Origin: DAOUAT01 sp964551735
GTDB taxonomy: Bacteria > Chloroflexota > Anaerolineae > CG2-30-64-16
Assembly: GCA_964551735.1 (NCBI GenBank)
Contig: CAZKEF010000001.1
Span: 62,001-126,000 of the forward strand
Length of the DNA stretch: 64,000 nucleotides
Direction of reading: 5' to 3'
A program made the position numbers and the translations under genes. Positions 59,827-64,000 of this stretch are shown in pieces; the stretch's first letter is position 1, and each line of letters starts with the position of its first letter. The notes under the pieces were generated by a model. It was not told the origin of the DNA. It saw only the letters and a list, made by a program, of their open reading frames with translations, and searched no databases.

Positions 59827-61035
59827 ATGTCTGACATCAAGATCCGTCGCCTGGAAGGGGACGAGATGATCGAGGCGATGTACAGCCTCAACGCATACGC
59901 GCTACACGCCTCGCCGCCGCTAACGAACAGGGAAGAATGGGAGGGGATTGTTCGTCCACGGCAGGGCGTTACCTACATGGCGTTGTTCGAGAACGCGCGC
60001 CCCGCGTCCGGCGTGGCCAGCACAGCCATGATCCAGAACGTGCGCGGGAAGCTGTTCGATGCGGGCGGTGTGTGGGGCGTGGCAACCGCGCCCGCCGCGC
60101 GGCGCAACGGCTACTGCCGCCAGACATTGGCCGCGGTGCTGGCATCCGCACATGCAGATGGGCAGGTCTTTTCGAACCTCTACCCGTTCCGCGAATCGTT
60201 TTACCAGCGGCTGGGCTACGTCACTTTCCCGCTGCCCCGCATTGCCAGGTTCGCGCCATCGGCCGTGACGCCGCTGCTGGGCCGCGACCTGGGCGGCCGC
60301 GTCGAGGTGGCCTTGATCGGCGCGGTCTACGACGCGTATCGCGCGTATCTGACCCGCATGCGGCCGCGCACGCATGGCATGGGCTTTTTTGTCCACCCCG
60401 ATCACGCCAGCGCGGCCCGCAACCGCTTCTGGCTGGCGCAGGCGGTGGCCGGCGGGCAGACCGTCGGGCTGATGCTCTACGATCTCAAGGGCGAAGAGCC
60501 GACCAAGTTCTGCTTCCGCGCGCTGCGGTTCTACTACGACACCGCCCAGGGCCGCTACCTGCTGCTCCAGTGGATCGCGCGCCACGTGGACCAGGCCGAC
60601 CGGGTCGAGCTGTGGCTGGCGGCGACCGAGCAACCGGAGACGTGGCTGGCCGACCTGGCGCTGAAAACTGAATCGGAGATCCGCGCGCCGATGGGCCGTG
60701 TGCTCGACGTGGCGCGGCTCGGCGGGATGACGGTCGGGCCGGGCGGCTTCACTGCGCGTATCAGCGATCCGATTTGCCCGTGGAACGAGGGGATTTGGCG
60801 GTTCGAATCAGCGAATGGCGAATCGGCGAAGAAGGAGTTGCGCGTAACACGAGGGGGCGCGAGTGAGGAGCCTGATTGCGCGTTGACCATCCAGGGGCTG
60901 ACTGCGCTGGTCTACGGCACGCACGATCCGGGCGATTTCGCCTTCCGCGGCTGGGGCGATCCGGGACCCGGTGTGCAGGCGGCGATGCGAGCGCTGTTCC
61001 CGCGGCTGGTTCCACATCTGCATGAACGGTTCTAA
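59827..61035 (+). CDS. Eis-like GNAT N-acetyltransferase with SCP2 C-terminal domain
   Basis: A 402-residue protein of the Eis group. The ATG at 59827 has AAGGAG at 59814-59819 and is preferred to the longer frame that runs through the protease remnant. First GNAT domain: GGVWGVATAPAARRNGYCRQTLAAVL and FYQRLGYVTFPLP. Second GNAT-like domain: GRYLLLQWIARHVDQADRVELWLA. The SCP2-like end has GTHDPGDFAFRGWGDPG and ends LHERF, with the C-terminal carboxylate that Eis uses as a catalytic group. Eis enzymes multiply acetylate aminoglycosides and other amines. Confidence 0.92.
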   Translation: MSDIKIRRLEGDEMIEAMYSLNAYALHASPPLTNREEWEGIVRPRQGVTYMALFENARPASGVASTAMIQNVRGKLFDAGGVWGVATAPAARRNGYCRQTLAAVLASAHADGQVFSNLYPFRESFYQRLGYVTFPLPRIARFAPSAVTPLLGRDLGGRVEVALIGAVYDAYRAYLTRMRPRTHGMGFFVHPDHASAARNRFWLAQAVAGGQTVGLMLYDLKGEEPTKFCFRALRFYYDTAQGRYLLLQWIARHVDQADRVELWLAATEQPETWLADLALKTESEIRAPMGRVLDVARLGGMTVGPGGFTARISDPICPWNEGIWRFESANGESAKKELRVTRGGASEEPDCALTIQGLTALVYGTHDPGDFAFRGWGDPGPGVQAAMRALFPRLVPHLHERF

Positions 61036-61085
61036 TGCTCAGAACGCAGGCTGATACCTCTGCGACTTGTCAGGAGGATCTGCCC

Positions 61086-61114
61086 TTCACAGCGCCACAC
61101 AAAGATGGTATAAT
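61086..61114 (+). promoter_or_regulatory. Promoter for the YghO-like gene
   Basis: TTCACA (61086-61091), 17-bp spacer, perfect TATAAT (61109-61114) preceded by TGG (extended -10). Confidence 0.7.
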
Positions 61115-61149
61115 CCCGCCATTCTCCGTCAAGAGGTGAGCGGCGACCC

Positions 61150-62322
61150 ATGCCATTGACCCTGCAGCCCGTGACCACGCGACGCGATCTGCGGCGCTTC
61201 GTGACTTTCCCCTGGCGCATCTACCGCGACGACCCCAATTGGGTGCCGCCGTTGATCGCCGCGCAGATGGACAAGCTGACGCCGGGCCGCAATCCCTTTT
61301 GGGCGGACGCCGAGCGTCAGTTGTGGCTGGCGCTGGATGGCCGGCAGCCGGTGGGGACCATCGCGGCGATCGTGGATCACCACGCCAACCGGACCACGGG
61401 TGAAACCGCGGGCAGCTTCGGCTTCTTCGAGTGCGTGGATGACCCGGCGGTCGCCCGTGCGCTGCTCGACACAGCCGCGGGGTGGCTGGCCGGCCGCGGC
61501 ATGACTGTGATGCGCGGGCCGTACAATCCCGGCCCCAACGACGAGTACGGGCTGCTGGTCGAAGGCCATGCCACCCGGCCGGCCCTGCTGGAAGGCCACA
61601 CCCCGCCCTACTACGTCGCCCTGGTCGAGGCGGCCGGCTGCCACAAACACTGGGAGTCGGTGGCGTGGCTGGCGACCGTGCCCCCCGGCGCGCGCCGCGT
61701 GGAGGATATTTTGCCCGCCAAACTATTGCGGGCGACCGAATGGGCTGAGGCAAGCTCCCGGGCCTGCCTGCGGCCGATGAACCTGGCGCGCTGGGATGAC
61801 GAAATCGGCCTGGCCTGCCGCATCTACAATGCCGCCCTGGCGCACCTGCCCAACCATGTCCCCGTGCCCGAGGCAGACTTCCGGCACTTGGCCGCTTCTT
61901 TCAAACCGTTGATAGACCCCGCACTGGCACTCCTGGCTGAGGTGGATGGCGAGCCGGCCGGTTTCGCGCTGACCCTGCCCGACGTCAACGAGGCGCTGCA
62001 GCACGCTAACGGCCGGCTGTGGCCGACCGGCGCGCTCAAGCTGTGGTGGCACGGCCGGCGTCTGCACCGCGCGACTTTTAAGATTCTGATGGTCCGGCCG
62101 GAGTTCCGTGGGCGCGGGATCGAGATGCTGCTGATGGCCGAGACGGCGCGCGCCATCTTCGCCCGCGGCTTCCGCGAAGTGGACATGTCGCTGACCGGCG
62201 AAGACAACGAAGCCATGCAGCGCCTGATGGCCGGCCTCCACATGCAGGTGTACCGGCGCTATCGGATTTACGAGCGGGAGGTGGGGAGGAAGGACGGACG
62301 ACCGGCGACCGATGACGAATGA
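61150..62322 (+). CDS. GNAT-fold protein, YghO-like
   Basis: A 390-residue protein. The N-terminus RRDLRRFVTFPWRIYRDDPNWVPPLIAAQMDKL is the hallmark of the YghO-like group, followed by GSFGFFECVDDPAVARALLDTAAGWLAGRGMTVMRGPYNPGPNDEYGLL. The C-terminal GNAT part has LMVRPEFRGRGIEMLLMAETARAIFARGF. Function unknown. The last residues (about 382-390, RKDGRPATDDE) and the stop codon are encoded by a heptamer array, so the natural C-terminus has been altered by repeat growth. A GAGG site lies at 61133-61136. Confidence 0.85.
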   Translation: MPLTLQPVTTRRDLRRFVTFPWRIYRDDPNWVPPLIAAQMDKLTPGRNPFWADAERQLWLALDGRQPVGTIAAIVDHHANRTTGETAGSFGFFECVDDPAVARALLDTAAGWLAGRGMTVMRGPYNPGPNDEYGLLVEGHATRPALLEGHTPPYYVALVEAAGCHKHWESVAWLATVPPGARRVEDILPAKLLRATEWAEASSRACLRPMNLARWDDEIGLACRIYNAALAHLPNHVPVPEADFRHLAASFKPLIDPALALLAEVDGEPAGFALTLPDVNEALQHANGRLWPTGALKLWWHGRRLHRATFKILMVRPEFRGRGIEMLLMAETARAIFARGFREVDMSLTGEDNEAMQRLMAGLHMQVYRRYRIYEREVGRKDGRPATDDE

Positions 62323-62375
62323 CGAATGACGGACGACGCAGTACGCAACACGCAGTATGCACCACGCAACACGAG
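62293..62375. repeat. Heptamer arrays between the YghO-like and GPH transporter genes
   Basis: Six in-phase units GACGGAC-GACCGGC-GACCGAT-GACGAAT-GACGAAT-GACGGAC (62293-62334), then GTACGCA-ACACGCA-GTATGCA-CCACGCA-ACACGAG (62341-62375). The first block contains the upstream stop codon; the second ends 6 nt before the next ATG. Confidence 0.88.
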
Positions 62376-62381
62376 CAACCC

Positions 62382-63785
62382 ATGACCACACCACCCTCCT
62401 CCACCCACCTGTCCCGCCGCACGAAGATCATCTTCGGACTGGGCGATTGGGGGCCGACCACGGTTGGCACGGCCTTCATGTTCTTCTTCGCCTTTTTCCT
62501 CACCGACGTGGCTCGGCTCCCGCCGGCCTATGCCTCGGTGGTGCTGCTCATCGGCGGGCTGTGGGACGCGGTCAACGACCCGATCGTGGGCGTGCTGGCT
62601 GACCGGGTGCACACGCGCTGGGGCCGGCGCCGGCCATTCTTCCTCTTCGGCGCGGCGCCCTTCGCCCTCAGCGTGATCGCGCTATGGTGGGTGCCGCCGT
62701 GGGACGCGCCGTGGGCGATGATGCTCTATTACGCCGCGGCCTACCTGGTCTGGGACACCGCCTTTACGCTTGTCAGCGTGCCCTATGCCGCGCTGACCCC
62801 TGAGCTGACGGAAGATTACGACGAGCGCACCCGGCTGAACGGCTATCGCATGGTGGTGAGCATGGCTGGCGGCCTGATTGCCGCGCTGGCCGTGCCGATC
62901 CTCGCCGGCCTCTTCACCCAGCCCAAGACCGGTTACCTGCTGGCCGCGGTCATCTTTGGCGTGTCAGGCGCATTGCCATACCTGCTGCTGTTTTTCGGGA
63001 TTCGCGAGCGCTTCGTCTCTGCCCCGGCCGCTCGGCCCGCGGCCGGCCCGGCCCGGCCCGTTGCAGTGCTGCTGTCCATCTTCCGCAACCGGCCCTTTCG
63101 CTACGCGGCCGGCATCTACCTGACCTCGTGGGTAACGGTCAGCCTGGTGGCCGCGCTGTTTCAGTATTTCCTCACCTATCCGATGCAGATGCCTGCCGAT
63201 GTGGAGATCGTGCTCGGCCTGCTGCAGGCCTCCGCGCTGCTCTTCACTGCGGCTGCAGTCTGGCTCGGCACGCGGTGGGGCAAACAGCAAACCTATATCG
63301 CGGGCGTGATGTGGCTTTCCGCGATCGTGCTCTCGCTTACCTTCTTGCAGCCGGGGAGTCCGCCGCTTGTGTTTGTGCTGGCGCTGTTGGCCGGCTTCGG
63401 TGTGGCCGTTATTCAGGTGATCCCGTGGGCCATCGTGCCGGACGTGATCGAGGCGGATGAGCTGATGACGGGCGTGCGCCGCGAGGGGACGTACTACGGG
63501 GTCCTCACCTTCGCTCAGAAGGGCGGCAACGCCCTGGCCCTGGCCCTGATGCAAGGAGTGCTGGCGGCCACCGGCTACGTGGCGGGCGCGGAGCAGCCGG
63601 CGGGCGCCCTGTTGGCGATCCGCCTGATGATCGGGCCGCTGCCGGCGGTGCTGCTGATCATCTCGGCGCTGCTGGCCTGGCGCTATCCGCTGACCCGCGC
63701 CCGTCACGCGGAGCTGCGCGTCCAGTTGGCCGAAAGACGAGGCAAGGCAGGGGAAGATGATTCACGTAGACCCCTGGCACAATAG
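62382..63785 (+). CDS. GPH-family sugar:cation symporter
   Basis: A 467-residue, 12-helix transporter of the glycoside-pentoside-hexuronide (MelB-like) family. Seen: FGLGDWGPTTVGTAFMFFFAFFLTDVARL, WDAVNDPIVGVLADRVHTRWGRRRPFFLFGAAPFAL and YAALTPELTEDYDERTRLNGYRM, all diagnostic. It imports a glycoside with Na+ or H+. ATG 62382 has no Shine-Dalgarno sequence because a heptamer array occupies that position. It overlaps the next gene by 29 nt. Confidence 0.93.
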   Translation: MTTPPSSTHLSRRTKIIFGLGDWGPTTVGTAFMFFFAFFLTDVARLPPAYASVVLLIGGLWDAVNDPIVGVLADRVHTRWGRRRPFFLFGAAPFALSVIALWWVPPWDAPWAMMLYYAAAYLVWDTAFTLVSVPYAALTPELTEDYDERTRLNGYRMVVSMAGGLIAALAVPILAGLFTQPKTGYLLAAVIFGVSGALPYLLLFFGIRERFVSAPAARPAAGPARPVAVLLSIFRNRPFRYAAGIYLTSWVTVSLVAALFQYFLTYPMQMPADVEIVLGLLQASALLFTAAAVWLGTRWGKQQTYIAGVMWLSAIVLSLTFLQPGSPPLVFVLALLAGFGVAVIQVIPWAIVPDVIEADELMTGVRREGTYYGVLTFAQKGGNALALALMQGVLAATGYVAGAEQPAGALLAIRLMIGPLPAVLLIISALLAWRYPLTRARHAELRVQLAERRGKAGEDDSRRPLAQ

Positions 63786-64000
63786 ACTCATCCGGTACAT
63801 CCTGCGCCGGGCCGCAGTAGTCCTGCTGACGGTGATCGCCAGCGTGTACGTGACCATCCTGGCCGCGAACCTGGGCGGCCATGTGGATAAAATCACGCGC
63901 GGCATCATCATTGACCGGCTTGAGTTGCGGGCTGACACGCCGGAGATGCGGGCCCTCACGCCCGAACAGCGGAATGCGATCTACCAACAGGAACTGACCA
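63757..64000 (+). CDS. ABC transporter permease, DppB-like, N-terminal part (cut by window end)
   Basis: 81 complete codons, open to the window edge. ATG 63757 follows GGGGAAG. MIHVDPWHNRLIRYILRRAAVVLLTVIASVYVTILAANLGG is the first membrane helix and its charged lead-in, as in peptide/oligosaccharide permeases. A loop rich in charged residues follows (ITRGIIIDRLELRADTPEMRALTPEQRNA), longer than in most DppB proteins. The permease loop motif lies beyond the window. It starts inside the symporter gene. Confidence 0.65.
   Translation, partial: MIHVDPWHNRLIRYILRRAAVVLLTVIASVYVTILAANLGGHVDKITRGIIIDRLELRADTPEMRALTPEQRNAIYQQELT

Overview
This is a GC-rich window (roughly 65% G+C) that looks like a scaffold from a Chloroflexota genome, probably the Anaerolineae/Caldilineae side. 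That assignment is an inference from gene style and layout: a fused serine hydroxymethyltransferase-aminomethyltransferase, BTAD/TPR regulators, DUF11-type surface proteins ending in a YLPLLMR tail, a PdtaS/PdtaR-type pair, many membrane glycosyltransferases and short intergenic heptamer arrays. A run of exactly 100 N (51645-51744) shows that it is a scaffolded assembly.

Layout. 1-536: end of an MNT nucleotidyltransferase plus its HEPN partner. 714-6821: small membrane protein, ABC-2 exporter (ATPase and two permeases), and a HisKA_3 kinase/LuxR-type regulator pair. 6934-10164: GlyA-GcvT fusion. 10233-16049: one tightly packed operon with two PhcB-like methyltransferases followed by nadC, nadA and nadB (de novo NAD synthesis). 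16072-20462, minus strand: phosphonate/phosphate-type ABC importer (PhnD lipoprotein, PhnC ATPase, fused PhnE-PhnE permease), with an MFS exporter and a HAD hydrolase upstream (20484-22789). 23048-31478: carbohydrate and housekeeping genes (GH1 beta-glucosidase, aldo/keto reductase, NagD-like HAD phosphatase, RecJ, Fmt, mannose-6-phosphate isomerase, CE7 esterase). 31507-31667: tRNA-Pro(GGG) with its own promoter and terminator. 31724-33826: histidine kinase and ANTAR regulator. 33843-42710: envelope glycan/lipid genes (GT2, GT39-like, YfhO-like, acyltransferase-like, a second GT39-like). 42728-47319: MFS exporter, a decayed PEP-utilising enzyme, a CrtI-like oxidoreductase and an AadA-like adenylyltransferase. 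47363-55661: a TPR-BTAD regulator, a 65-residue protein, a secreted cupredoxin/FGE-fold protein and a giant secreted beta-helix protein interrupted by the N gap. 55954-57371: two response regulators without a kinase, and a small protein. 57408-64000: acetyltransferases (tandem GNAT, Eis-like, YghO-like) interleaved with MFS and GPH transporters, then the start of an ABC permease.

The most unusual features are repeats. Several families of palindromic elements (about 56-145 bp) recur in the window, and four of them sit inside the open reading frames of two adjacent membrane-protein genes without breaking them, as Rickettsia palindromic elements do. Separately, at least nine short arrays with 7-bp periodicity (resembling cyanobacterial STRRs) occupy gene junctions, often replacing the Shine-Dalgarno region or supplying start codons, stop codons or C-terminal tails. 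Gene promoters repeatedly show an extended -10 (TGn-TATAAT-like) with a 17-bp spacer.
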